This document shows positions 16,888 to 24,731 of a DNA stretch of 64,000 nt, in pieces. Origin of the DNA: a virus; the IMG/VR virus record IMGVR_UViG_3300017963_000016, positions 29,472 to 93,471 of that record. One strand, 5' to 3'. Below the pieces are notes generated by a model. The model saw only the letters and a program-made list of their open reading frames with translations. It was not told the origin of the DNA and did no database searches. Numbering within the stretch: position 1 is the first letter of the stretch; each line of letters starts with the position of its first letter. Position numbers and translations under genes: made by a program.

Positions 16888-17394
16888 TTAAATTATACAT
16901 TGTTGAGGCTCCTGGATTGTAATTCCAAATTTAGATTTTATCTTTTTGATATTTAGAGTTTCTAAATCCTCTAACTCTAGCAAAATTACTTTGTCTAAAT
17001 GGCTTTTACATAGTCTTACTTTCCATGTTTCGCTAAAGCCATAAGGAAATCTACCAATTTCCTTACAGCCAATTACCTCACATTCATTAAGCTCTGAGTA
17101 AATATTATGCTCCACTAATAACCATTCTGGATTCTCATATCTAGGCTCATTGATTATTTTCTCTTGGAGATGTAATTCACATAACCAAACTTTATTGATT
17201 ACATCTAAGCCATAAATAGCAACTCCCTCATTTTTACAGTAAAAACAGCTAGGCTTATCAGGATTAGGCCCTAGCTCATCGGTCTCAGCCTCTCCAAACA
17301 TTAAACTATAATGCTTGGAGACTTTAGATTTATCCCTGATATTCAATTCTCTCTTACTCAGGCTTACTAATTCCCATTCCTCTATTGAATACAA
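16888..17394 (-). CDS. Double zinc-finger protein
   Basis: Two similar C2CH sites are seen in 168 residues: CFYCKNEG ... LCELH at about 50-78 and CEVIGCKEIG ... LCKSH at about 105-133. Each finger has Trp-Leu/Arg-Leu before the Cys-x2-His half, suggesting internal duplication. The type is like the small gene at 3620. TTG start, with GGAGG at -8. Confidence 0.75.
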   Translation of the reverse strand: MYSIEEWELVSLSKRELNIRDKSKVSKHYSLMFGEAETDELGPNPDKPSCFYCKNEGVAIYGLDVINKVWLCELHLQEKIINEPRYENPEWLLVEHNIYSELNECEVIGCKEIGRFPYGFSETWKVRLCKSHLDKVILLELEDLETLNIKKIKSKFGITIQEPQQCII

Positions 17395-17436
17395 ATTAAT
17401 TCCTCCAAATTATTTGTTTTGTTAATCTATAAGGTT

Positions 17437-17736
17437 TTATATATATCCTTTCTTCTTAAGAAAAGTATATAACTCCTCTATAAGACTTTCTATAGTTTTT
17501 TTAATATCTCTTATCTTTATTTCAGATATAGAGACTAACTTTTGTAAAACAGATTGATTTAAGGGAATTAAAACCTTAATTGGAGATAAATATTGCTCCA
17601 GGCTTATTCTCTTATTAGACTCTGTTATTACCGTTATATTATCACATTTAGTTAAAAGCTTTAGAGTATAAGCTAAGTTTATCTCTTTTACTTCTAACTC
17701 TTGGTTAAATTCATTCATACTTTTTATTTCAAACAT
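17437..17736 (-). CDS. Helical hypothetical protein
   Basis: This 99-residue protein is acidic N-terminally and basic C-terminally (YTFLKKKGYI), with several amphipathic helices. No clear ribosome site precedes either possible ATG (17736 or 17718). A 42-base gap separates it from the next gene. Confidence 0.6.
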   Translation of the reverse strand: MFEIKSMNEFNQELEVKEINLAYTLKLLTKCDNITVITESNKRISLEQYLSPIKVLIPLNQSVLQKLVSISEIKIRDIKKTIESLIEELYTFLKKKGYI

Positions 17737-17750
17737 GATTATTTAAACTT

Positions 17751-18071
17751 CTATTTTATTCTTGTTAATTCTGGAAATTCTTTAAACATCTTGTTTAATC
17801 CATTTTCTAACATCTTTAAAGGAGTTAATTTAATAAAACTAAAAATACACATATCCTGAGGAATCTTAAAAATTCCTCCATAAAAGATATAACTAATAAC
17901 AGCTCTTGTAAATCTCCCTGTATATTGTTTTTTATCAGGATTATATTCTCTTAAGCATATAAAATCTCCTTTCTTAAAATCCCGATCATTTAATCTAACT
18001 TCAAAAGTTTTATTATTTAGTTCAATCTCTTCATAATATATAGGCCATACTTTTAGTTCATGCTCAGCCAT
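17751..18071 (-). CDS. DUF3850 / ASCH-like protein
   Basis: The DUF3850 pattern is plain: HELKVWPIYYEEI (4-16), KTFEVRLNDRDFKKGD (21-36), LREYNPDKKQYTGR (40-53) and a YIFYGG strand. This PUA-like/ASCH subfamily is frequent in phages and is thought to bind RNA or modified bases. Its length of 106 residues is slightly above normal. CCAGGAGG precedes the start. With the ASCH head of the gene at 521 it gives two such domains in the element. Confidence 0.88.
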   Translation of the reverse strand: MAEHELKVWPIYYEEIELNNKTFEVRLNDRDFKKGDFICLREYNPDKKQYTGRFTRAVISYIFYGGIFKIPQDMCIFSFIKLTPLKMLENGLNKMFKEFPELTRIK

Positions 18072-18153
18072 GATTTTTTGCCTCCTGGTTTTTATCTTTA
18101 ATTTGATTTCCGAACATCCCCTTTCTTTTATCCCCTCTTGTTTTTTTTAGCAT
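18064..18153 (-). CDS. Small basic peptide
   Basis: This is a 29-residue, Lys/Arg-rich peptide (MLKKTRGDKRKGMFGN...) with AGGAGG upstream of the ATG at 18153 and an overlap with the DUF3850 start. Its position and ribosome site support it; function is unknown. Confidence 0.5.
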   Translation of the reverse strand: MLKKTRGDKRKGMFGNQIKDKNQEAKNHG

Positions 18154-18156
18154 TAT

Positions 18157-18654
18157 TTATTCCTCCTGTTTATCTTTAGTTTTCTCTTCATTTAGTTCCT
18201 CAAGAGGAAATAATTTTAAATCCTCTCCATTCAGGATATGAGATTGAAATTTCTGCTTTCCTCCTGCTTTCTTATTTAAGTCAATTGGAGGAATGTGTAT
18301 CTCAAACATGCCTTTCCTAATAATTGCAGGAGAAAATTTCTCAGGCTCAGTAATTATCTCAATATAATCTTTCTGAGATAGCTCCTCAAGAATATCAAAA
18401 GCATATCTAATTAATTCTATATTAAAAATACTTTTTCCTGGTTTAGAGGTCTCAAAGTCTCCATAAAAGGAGCCTTCACTTCTAGGGCATAATAAAAGAG
18501 TATGTGTTTTATTTACTATAACTCCCTCCATTTCATAGAAAGTCTCTGATTTTATTCCCATGCCTATAAAATCCTCATTATCATTATTTAATAGGCTTAA
18601 AACATAAGTAATCATTTGTTTATCGAATCTAGGATATTTTTCATTTAAAGGCAT
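18157..18654 (-). CDS. Hypothetical protein, possible sliding-clamp-like domain
   Basis: This 165-residue protein's segment SIFNIELIRYAFDILEEL ... FSPAIIRKGMFEIHIPPI resembles the last domain of DNA-polymerase clamps (strand, helix with DAL-type spacing, then a SPAxIR turn and final strand). Only one clamp domain would be present, and the early part has no match, so this is a weak fold-level suggestion. The C-terminus is charged. GGAGG precedes the start. Confidence 0.6.
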   Translation of the reverse strand: MPLNEKYPRFDKQMITYVLSLLNNDNEDFIGMGIKSETFYEMEGVIVNKTHTLLLCPRSEGSFYGDFETSKPGKSIFNIELIRYAFDILEELSQKDYIEIITEPEKFSPAIIRKGMFEIHIPPIDLNKKAGGKQKFQSHILNGEDLKLFPLEELNEEKTKDKQEE

Positions 18655-19172
18655 TAAATTTCCTCCAGAAATTCTTTTACATCTTTTATATTCTTTTTAT
18701 CAGTAAATAAGAAATCCTTTCCAACATTTTCTCTAAATCTAAGAAAGTATAGGCAAGATTGAGCAATATGATCGACTAATTGAGTAAGCTCTTGAAAATT
18801 CCCTAATTCCTGTTTATCCCAATCCACTAAGTTAAGCTTTTCATAGGTTATTTTGAATCTTTCTTTCAGATCATTTATATCTGTATTTTTCCAAGAATAA
18901 CCATTTTTTAGATGTTTATCTTTCAGCCTATTAACTATATAAAGGGATACTTTTCTAATTAACATCTCATAAATTCCATAGGTTTTATTATGTTTATCAA
19001 AAAATTCAGCCATTAAAGAATCTTCTAACAATCTTTCAAATTCATTATTGTATTGTTTTATTATTTCCTGAAATTCATGGATATTAAATTTAAACTCTTG
19101 GCCATGATGGTTTGATAAGATAATTTCTACTCTTCCTAAATAATTAATGTTTAGATTAATTCTGTAATCCAT
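18654..19172 (-). CDS. Hypothetical protein
   Basis: This 172-residue protein opens with beta-type sequence (INLNINYLGRVEIILSNHHG), then is helical. The stop overlaps the next start by one base. The ribosome site is poor. No family is recognised. Confidence 0.65.
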   Translation of the reverse strand: MDYRINLNINYLGRVEIILSNHHGQEFKFNIHEFQEIIKQYNNEFERLLEDSLMAEFFDKHNKTYGIYEMLIRKVSLYIVNRLKDKHLKNGYSWKNTDINDLKERFKITYEKLNLVDWDKQELGNFQELTQLVDHIAQSCLYFLRFRENVGKDFLFTDKKNIKDVKEFLEEI

Positions 19173-19200
19173 TTTTTTTCTCAGCCTCTTTTTTTATCTC

Positions 19201-19248
19201 CTAAGAGTTTAATAAATTAATTTCTTTTGGTTTTATTATTTTAGCCAT
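19201..19248 (-). CDS. Possible 15-residue peptide
   Basis: A tiny frame (MAKIIKPKEINLLNS) with GGAG 11 bases upstream fills part of the only gap in this stretch and overlaps the 3' end of the TIM-barrel gene. It may simply be the leader of the next gene. Confidence 0.25.
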   Translation of the reverse strand: MAKIIKPKEINLLNS

Positions 19249-20132
19249 TTTTTTTTTTCTCCTGGTATTTTTTCTAAATTTATTCTAATATCTAATATGC
19301 TTTTGATAAATTCTGAAAGAAAATTATTAATTTTATTAATCTCTAATTTATCCTCAGGATTTCTAACTCCTGATTGAGTATCAATTGAAAAATTGATATT
19401 TCCTAATAATTTATAGATTTTCTTTATTTTCTTATAAATATTTGATTCGTTAAGTCCTCCCGCAAATCCAACATTATAATTAGAATGTAATCCATTATTG
19501 AAGACTTTTCTATAAATTTCTTGGTTTTTATCTAAATTAATTTCAGCTCCAAAACCTAAGGATTGATCAAAAAGAATATAATCGAAAACTTGATATTTTC
19601 TTACAAAATTTTTTAGATTGAAATTCTTATGATATTTTCTCCTGAATTGAAATATTATTTTTAATCCTGGAAATCTCTTTCTAATTTTTAAAATCTCTAA
19701 AGGATTAGGAGATTCTATATTTAGTTGGATTCCTCCAATTAGATTATTTAGATTTACTAATCTCTCTCTTAAGTCTATTGAATTAGCTGAAAATTCCCTC
19801 TGTTGTTTTAGAGGAATGGCTATTGGTAATTTCAATAATTCTGTTATTTCTTTAGAAAATGCCTGATTATTTTCTGTATAGTAATGAATTGTTTTGAATA
19901 TTGGTTTGTTAAATAAATAGATTAAATTATTATATAATTCTTCCAGAGTTGGTTTTTTCTTACTTTCTAAAGCATAATCCTCAGTTTTGAATTGGTAATT
20001 AACTAAATAACCTATCATTCCAAAATGGGAGAATTGGTTATCTAACAGATTGTAATATTTAAATTTCTTAAAAACAGCCTTAGTTTGACTAAGGGTTTTT
20101 ACTCCTGTTATACCTATATAATTTTGATTCAT
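19236..20132 (-). CDS. TrpF-like TIM-barrel protein
   Basis: This 298-residue protein has the late strands of phosphoribosylanthranilate isomerase: GFAGGLNESNI (222-232) and FSIDTQSGVR (248-257), matching the phosphate-binding LAGGL and DxxSGV elements. Earlier strands (YIGITGV, PIAIPLKQ, LKIIFQF, YILFDQ) complete a (beta/alpha)8 barrel. TrpF usually has about 200 to 220 residues, so this one is longer. No other tryptophan gene is near, so a role in a different phosphoribosyl or base-modifying reaction is more likely than amino acid synthesis. The fold is fairly sure, the reaction unknown. Confidence 0.7.
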   Translation of the reverse strand: MNQNYIGITGVKTLSQTKAVFKKFKYYNLLDNQFSHFGMIGYLVNYQFKTEDYALESKKKPTLEELYNNLIYLFNKPIFKTIHYYTENNQAFSKEITELLKLPIAIPLKQQREFSANSIDLRERLVNLNNLIGGIQLNIESPNPLEILKIRKRFPGLKIIFQFRRKYHKNFNLKNFVRKYQVFDYILFDQSLGFGAEINLDKNQEIYRKVFNNGLHSNYNVGFAGGLNESNIYKKIKKIYKLLGNINFSIDTQSGVRNPEDKLEINKINNFLSEFIKSILDIRINLEKIPGEKKKWLK

Positions 20133-20350
20133 ATCTCTATATCTACCTCTATTGAGTAAATTCTAAAAATTGGATTTTTGAGAATTTCTATTAAACAATC
20201 CCTGCAAACTAATTCTATTTTTTTTATTTCAGTTTTAATGGAATAATATTTTGTAATAAACATATCTGTTTGATTATGATTACAAATATTATATTCTGTA
20301 TTCTCCATTTCCATAAAGTTCTTTTTTCTTAACCATTCTATTGATCTCAA
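20129..20350 (-). CDS. Small Cys-containing protein
   Basis: This 73-residue protein has C..H (ICNHNQ) and CRDC, a possible four-ligand zinc site. It probably starts at TTG in the TTGA overlap with the upstream gene, with GGGAGG close by; an ATG 12 codons later has no site. Function is unknown. Confidence 0.6.
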   Translation of the reverse strand: MRSIEWLRKKNFMEMENTEYNICNHNQTDMFITKYYSIKTEIKKIELVCRDCLIEILKNPIFRIYSIEVDIEI

Positions 20351-20769
20351 TTTCCTCCCTCTTTTGTTTTAAAAAACTCATTAAACTTTATACAGGGTTT
20401 ATGATCTGAGTTTTTACCTGTAAGATTGTTATTTAATTTCTGAGAATATTTGGCTGAGCTTGTTATAAACATAAAACCCTCATCCTCAGTATAATATATT
20501 AGACAAACAAAATTATCTCTTTTCTCAAATCTCTGAGTTGGAATAAAACCATAAAAAACTATATAACCCTCTCCCTCAATTACTCTATCCCATTCGATTG
20601 GTATTCCTTTAGAAAAGGCCTCTATTTCCTCCAAAAGCCATTGCTCTAATTCTTTTAGTATATTACATTGCTTTCCTAAACTCTCTATACAAAAAAGATC
20701 ATCAATTACTACTCCCTTATGGGAGCAATTGGAATGTTTGTCTAAATACGGGCAATTTTTATAATTCAT
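20347..20769 (-). CDS. Cys-rich hypothetical protein
   Basis: In this 140-residue protein, the first 35 residues hold CPYLDKHSNCSH, then C and C, a likely zinc knuckle. Beta-type sequence follows (EGYIVFYGFIP, NFVCLIYYTEDEGFMF). GGAG lies eight bases before the ATG. Not recognised. Confidence 0.66.
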   Translation of the reverse strand: MNYKNCPYLDKHSNCSHKGVVIDDLFCIESLGKQCNILKELEQWLLEEIEAFSKGIPIEWDRVIEGEGYIVFYGFIPTQRFEKRDNFVCLIYYTEDEGFMFITSSAKYSQKLNNNLTGKNSDHKPCIKFNEFFKTKEGGN

Positions 20770-21020
20770 GGCCTAACTCCTGTTTTTTCAAAAAGGTCTA
20801 ATATTTTTACTCTATTTATATTAGTTAATTTATTAAGGAGTTTTACTGAAATTGATAAGTCTTTAAGCTCTTGAATTTTCTCCTGGTTAAAAACCTGATA
20901 TATATCATTAATATCATTAATAGAGATTTTTAAACATTCCAGGAAATCATAGTATCCTCCAAAACCAATTTTTCTTAGTAGATTGTCTAATTTATTCCAT
21001 TCTTCCTTATTTAACTTCAT
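20766..21020 (-). CDS. Small helical protein
   Basis: This 84-residue, all-helical protein includes KIGFGGYYDFLECLKISI, which is loosely like KKIGFWKILDILKDWI in the winged-helix gene at 46985. GGAGG lies 14 bases before the ATG. Overlaps at both ends are ATGA type. Confidence 0.64.
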   Translation of the reverse strand: MKLNKEEWNKLDNLLRKIGFGGYYDFLECLKISINDINDIYQVFNQEKIQELKDLSISVKLLNKLTNINRVKILDLFEKTGVRP

Positions 21021-21664
21021 AGATCAAAATCTTCCTCCTCAGGATTATTCTCTAATTTTTTGAAAATTGTTAAAATTCTTTCTTGATGTTCTATAAGAAT
21101 GGGAGATTGATTGATTAAGCTCTTTAATCGGTTTTTCTTATTTTTCTTTCTAAAGCAATTACAACATAATATGTTATTTTCGATAGAGATTTTAAAATCA
21201 TACTTATTATCTTTTATTTTATTAAAGATTTCAAATATAAGAAATAATGCTGTTTGGCTATGTAATTTATCATTACATTTCATACAATAGTTATATTTCT
21301 CTGAAAAATCTTTAAATTCTTGATCATTGATTTTACAAACTATTTGGAATATACAATACTCACAATATCCTGAGGATAATGTTTCTATTTTATTGATTTC
21401 CTTTATATCTGAATTTGTTATGTTCAATTTCCCTTTAATTGAGTTTATACAATTATCTTTCATTTCAAAATGAAATTGCTCTATATAGTTTTGGCATTTT
21501 ATATAATCTTCCTCATCTATCTTTAATATTGGGAATATCTTATGATTTATATTGAGATTTTCTTTAATTAATTTTATTTTTCTCTCAGTTTCCTCTAATT
21601 GCTCATTATAGCTATAAATCATGGCCTCTTTTATGATATTTATTATTCTTTTCTTATCCCTCAT
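21017..21664 (-). CDS. Cys-rich protein, family B copy 2
   Basis: This 215-residue paralogue of the gene at 4707-5303 has CEYCIFQIVC, CMKCNDKL and CCNCFRKK in the same order and spacing, linked by the same long hydrophobic helix. Copy 2 has extra residues at the C-terminus that are acidic. AAGGAGG precedes the start. Metal binding is likely; the role is unknown. Confidence 0.8.
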   Translation of the reverse strand: MRDKKRIINIIKEAMIYSYNEQLEETERKIKLIKENLNINHKIFPILKIDEEDYIKCQNYIEQFHFEMKDNCINSIKGKLNITNSDIKEINKIETLSSGYCEYCIFQIVCKINDQEFKDFSEKYNYCMKCNDKLHSQTALFLIFEIFNKIKDNKYDFKISIENNILCCNCFRKKNKKNRLKSLINQSPILIEHQERILTIFKKLENNPEEEDFDL

Positions 21665-21671
21665 CTTTATT

Positions 21672-22403
21672 TTATTCCTCCTTTATGTTATGCTCTACTT
21701 TATCAGGCTCAGCATTGGCTTTCTTTTTGAAAATGCCTGTATTTCTCTCATCTCCAAAAGAAATAACATTTTTAATCTTTTTTGAATAACTAGGATTTAT
21801 ATCTTCTTTTGAAAGTTCCTCTTTAAACTTCCTGGAATAGTAATCATTAAACTCCTCCTTACTAAGCTCTATTTCATGATCTAAATGATTATAAACATAT
21901 TTTCTTTCAAATAACACATTGAAGTTGGAGGAGCCATTTTTCAATTTCAAATAGCTGTAAAATTCCTTTCGATAATCAGAGCCTAAGAGTAATTGGAGGA
22001 TTATAATATCAACATTGGTAAAAATATTATCAGTATAAATATAGATGTGATACCCATGCTTAGTATCATAAACCTCTATATCTTTTACAGAAATACCTAA
22101 ATACTTTATAATCCAGGCTCTATTTAGAAATTCATTCAATTCATTCTCAGAATCTAAATCTAACTTAATAATTGGATTCTTTTGCTTTTCAAGAAAAAAC
22201 TCCAGGTAATTTATAATAATAATGGGTTTTTTTGTTTCATGATCATTTTTTTCCTGGTTCATAAAATTTGATTCATGAAATTTTGGTTTGAATTTTATTT
22301 CTATATCTTCTAAATCAGGGAATTGTTTTAGAATTGTTTGTTTAACCTCTCCCTGTAAATATTTCTCAATAACTCCTAATATAGTATTTTGAAAGCTCTC
22401 CAT
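21672..22403 (-). CDS. Archaeo-eukaryotic primase-like protein
   Basis: Three features match small AEP-type primases of mobile elements: an acidic DLD pair (82-84), KHGYHIY (115-121), and a late LLLGSDYRKEFYSYLKL with NVLFERK (138-168), which resembles the archaeal LxLGDDPxR ... NVLFxxK block. Residues 1-60 and the last 60 are unlike primases. It may prime replication or have lost activity. This is a fold-level inference made by eye and may be wrong. It sits beside the radical SAM gene. Confidence 0.6.
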   Translation of the reverse strand: MESFQNTILGVIEKYLQGEVKQTILKQFPDLEDIEIKFKPKFHESNFMNQEKNDHETKKPIIIINYLEFFLEKQKNPIIKLDLDSENELNEFLNRAWIIKYLGISVKDIEVYDTKHGYHIYIYTDNIFTNVDIIILQLLLGSDYRKEFYSYLKLKNGSSNFNVLFERKYVYNHLDHEIELSKEEFNDYYSRKFKEELSKEDINPSYSKKIKNVISFGDERNTGIFKKKANAEPDKVEHNIKEE

Positions 22404-22413
22404 TTTTTTAACC

Positions 22414-23169
22414 TCATTGAATTAAATATGGTATATACTTTAATTTTAATTTAATATTTCTTAGCTCAGTTTGGATTTTCTGAATAAAGGCTTTTGTTTT
22501 TTCAGTTCCCGGATTATTTAGATTACATTTTTTAGTGTCAAACCCTAAATAAATTTTCTCAGGATTAATTTGTTTTATTAAATCGAAAAATTCTTCTAAA
22601 TCAAAATCTAGTATTGGCTCTATGGTTATCCTCTTCCTTTCATGTTCAATCTCCAGGAAGTCTTTAAATCTCTTTATTGGTAATGGAGCTTTTGATATTA
22701 AATCATATCCTTTTTTTTTAAACTCTTCAGGAACTTTAAAGTATTCTTTATCTCTATTAGTCTCAAGAGTAATGCCTAATACTGTATTCTGAGGAAAATC
22801 ATATTTATTAAAACATTCTGGAGCTTTTGATTGAAAAAAGAATGTTTTGGCTTGGAGTTTTTTAACTCTTTCTAAAATAATATTTATCCATAGCTCCTCT
22901 GAAAAATAAATATCAGAGGAGGAATTAACCCAAATAAACTGATCTCCACTAGTTCTAGGTAATGAATCAAATAATCTTTCATAGTGAAAGTGAGGCTCAT
23001 AGAGATAACATTTACTTTCTCCTAATTCTTGGTTTATATACCTACAGTTATGCCTCTGTCTTTTCATAGTCTTTTGAAATGATTTACTACAGTATAAACA
23101 ATCAAATTTACAGCCTATGCAAACATTCCATTGTTTTTTAGAATCTGAATACATATTATTCTCAGGCAT
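22414..23169 (-). CDS. Radical SAM protein of the phage Gp37 / DUF5131 type
   Basis: The iron-sulfur motif is C20-x3-C24-x2-C27 (GCKFDCLYC). Later FIWVNSSSDIYF, TVLGITLETN and RITIEPILDF follow the order seen in phage Gp37/Gp68 (DUF5131) proteins, whose substrate is unknown. At 251 residues it has normal length. Part of it is duplicated at high identity in the gene directly upstream (61 identical bases at 22595-22655 and 23317-23377). It may act in base or tRNA modification. Confidence 0.82.
   Translation of the reverse strand: MPENNMYSDSKKQWNVCIGCKFDCLYCSKSFQKTMKRQRHNCRYINQELGESKCYLYEPHFHYERLFDSLPRTSGDQFIWVNSSSDIYFSEELWINIILERVKKLQAKTFFFQSKAPECFNKYDFPQNTVLGITLETNRDKEYFKVPEEFKKKGYDLISKAPLPIKRFKDFLEIEHERKRITIEPILDFDLEEFFDLIKQINPEKIYLGFDTKKCNLNNPGTEKTKAFIQKIQTELRNIKLKLKYIPYLIQ
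22595..22655 (-). repeat. 61-base direct repeat, copy 1 (inside radical SAM gene)
   Basis: These bases are identical to 23317-23377 by direct reading. They encode LEIEHERKRITIEPILDFDL in both genes. Confidence 0.85.
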
Positions 23170-23174
23170 ATTTC

Positions 23175-23618
23175 TTACACTTCCTTATTTTTCTTTTTAT
23201 TTATTGAATCAAATTTACAGCCAATAATTACATTCCAATTTTTTAGTGAATCTGAATAAATATTTCCTATATATACTTTCTCAGGATTAATATTTTTTAT
23301 GTTGGATAGAACTTCCTCTAAATCAAAATCTAGTATTGGCTCTATGGTTATCCTCTTCCTTTCATGTTCAATCTCCAAGAGATCAATACGTTTACAGTTC
23401 AGGTATTGTTTTGTAAATAAATATAATAATATTGAAGTTAGATAAATAGTATTCAAAAACCAAAAATGATGAGGAGAATAATTCCAATTGAAAGCTTGAG
23501 AGGAATTTAATAAGTTAAATATCCATAGTAAAAGTATTAATAATTGAACACTAAACCATAAAAATAAGAATCCTAAGATTGTTAATTTGATTAATTCTTT
23601 TATCCTTTTACTAAGCAT
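23175..23618 (-). CDS. Chimeric membrane protein with rearranged radical SAM fragments
   Basis: Residues 1-70 contain two hydrophobic segments (TILGFLFLWFSVQLLILLLW and a second near 55-68). Residues 80-115 then repeat the middle of the downstream radical SAM protein, and residues 118-138 repeat its N-terminus (NIYSDSLKNWNVIIGCKFD), so the fragments are in reversed order. Two of the three cluster Cys are replaced (CIGCKFDC becomes IIGCKFDS), so it cannot be an active radical SAM enzyme. A remnant of tandem duplication and deletion joined to a membrane gene is the simplest reading. GGGAGG precedes the start, so it may still be translated. Confidence 0.7.
   Translation of the reverse strand: MLSKRIKELIKLTILGFLFLWFSVQLLILLLWIFNLLNSSQAFNWNYSPHHFWFLNTIYLTSILLYLFTKQYLNCKRIDLLEIEHERKRITIEPILDFDLEEVLSNIKNINPEKVYIGNIYSDSLKNWNVIIGCKFDSINKKKNKEV
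23317..23377 (-). repeat. 61-base direct repeat, copy 2 (inside chimeric gene)
   Basis: The match to 22595-22655 is perfect by eye and is flanked by weaker similarity on both sides, showing a recent partial duplication 722 bases apart. Confidence 0.85.
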
Positions 23619-24093
23619 TGGTCAATTTCCTCCCTTTACATTCCTTAATATGATCATCTAAACATTCATAACAAAATTTTTCCAGGCATTTTTCACAATT
23701 ATTCATACAGGCATTGCAAAAGTCTTCATAACAGTTTTGGCATGTTGCCATACCTAAACACTCATTACATATAGATTTCTTACAATGAGAGCATTTATTC
23801 TTATTTCCAGGATTAATATAGTTAGAGCAATAATTATTACTACAATAACCTAATAATTCTTGATATTGAATACACACTTCAGGAAGATTGAGTAAGTCTA
23901 TATATTCCCTAAGAATATTCTTTAAGGAATTAATTAAATTGGTATTTCTCTTCCTAAATATCTTATCCAAAAACTCACTCCTTAATTTACAGGAATTTTC
24001 CTGGTATTTCTTACAATTACCACATGAAAAGGGATTAAGATTGTTCTTAAAATCTTGACCTCCATTATTAACAAAAAATTTTAGATTAGGCAT
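23611..24093 (-). CDS. RING/B-box-like multi-zinc protein
   Basis: This 160-residue protein has about 20 Cys. The C-terminal 70 residues read CSHCKKSICNEC, CQNCYEDFCNAC and CEKCLEKFCYEC followed by DDHIKEC, that is repeated C-x2-C-x4-C-x2-C units like cross-brace zinc domains (RING, B-box or IBR). An N-terminal CGNCKKYQENSC adds another site. Such domains often mediate protein contacts or ubiquitin transfer in eukaryotes and Asgard archaea; no E3 activity can be claimed here. GGGAGG precedes the start. Confidence 0.72.
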   Translation of the reverse strand: MPNLKFFVNNGGQDFKNNLNPFSCGNCKKYQENSCKLRSEFLDKIFRKRNTNLINSLKNILREYIDLLNLPEVCIQYQELLGYCSNNYCSNYINPGNKNKCSHCKKSICNECLGMATCQNCYEDFCNACMNNCEKCLEKFCYECLDDHIKECKGRKLTNA

Positions 24094-24508
24094 TGGCTAT
24101 TTCCTCCCTTAGCTCTTTAATTTTATTCATTTTATCTAAGGTTTCTTTTAATTCAGGAATAGTGTAGTATTTTAAATTATAAATCTTTTCACTATATCCC
24201 TTGTTTTTATTGTTATGCTTTTTAATTCTCCTCTCTGAAAGACTTAATAATTCTGTAAAAAGTTCATACTTACTAGGCTTTTTTGGTTTTGGAGAATAGT
24301 AATCTTTAAGGATTTGATATAACAGTTCTAATTTTGATTGATGTATGATAGTTGATATTCCATTAGAGCAACTTTCTATCTTTTGTCTCTCCTCATCTTT
24401 ATTCTTATATTTACCATTTAGAATTTCATTTTTCCTTTTTTCCAGATAAATAAGATAATCCTCTTCCTCTTTTATTAACCTCATTATTTCTTTTTTACCT
24501 AATGGCAT
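24086..24508 (-). CDS. Coiled-coil protein
   Basis: This 140-residue, charged helical protein contains heptad-like stretches at residues 5-35 and 85-135. AAGGAGG precedes the ATG. Not recognised. Confidence 0.66.
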   Translation of the reverse strand: MPLGKKEIMRLIKEEEDYLIYLEKRKNEILNGKYKNKDEERQKIESCSNGISTIIHQSKLELLYQILKDYYSPKPKKPSKYELFTELLSLSERRIKKHNNKNKGYSEKIYNLKYYTIPELKETLDKMNKIKELREEIANA

Positions 24509-24731
24509 GATTATCCTCCTTTTTGATTTTTATTTTATGTAAAATAATTCCAATGGATATTAGAATTATACCTAAGATAAATACTATAATCTCTGCTAAA
24601 GTATCTGGATAATTACAAAAACAATAATCATACTCATAATCTTTTGGAAAAATGGCCAATATACAAAAACAGCCAAATGTAAAGATTATATTCATGACTC
24701 CAAATAAAATTAAAATATTTCTATATTCCAT
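24495..24731 (-). CDS. Two-pass membrane protein
   Basis: Two membrane segments (ILILFGVMNIIFTFGCFCIL and IIVFILGIILISIGIIL) flank an acidic, Cys-containing loop (YDYCFCNYPD). The tail is basic. The ATG at 24731 has GGAG 12 bases upstream; an earlier ATG at 24749 has none. Small membrane proteins recur in this arm. Confidence 0.66.
   Translation of the reverse strand: MEYRNILILFGVMNIIFTFGCFCILAIFPKDYEYDYCFCNYPDTLAEIIVFILGIILISIGIILHKIKIKKEDNHAIR

Noticed and set aside
19236-20132. Reading the TIM barrel as a TGT/DpdA base-exchange enzyme
   Set aside because: The GGL element could fit, but the following DxxSGV strand and spacing match TrpF better.
23175-23618. Second active radical SAM enzyme
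   Set aside because: Only fragments are present, in reversed order, and the cluster Cys are lost.
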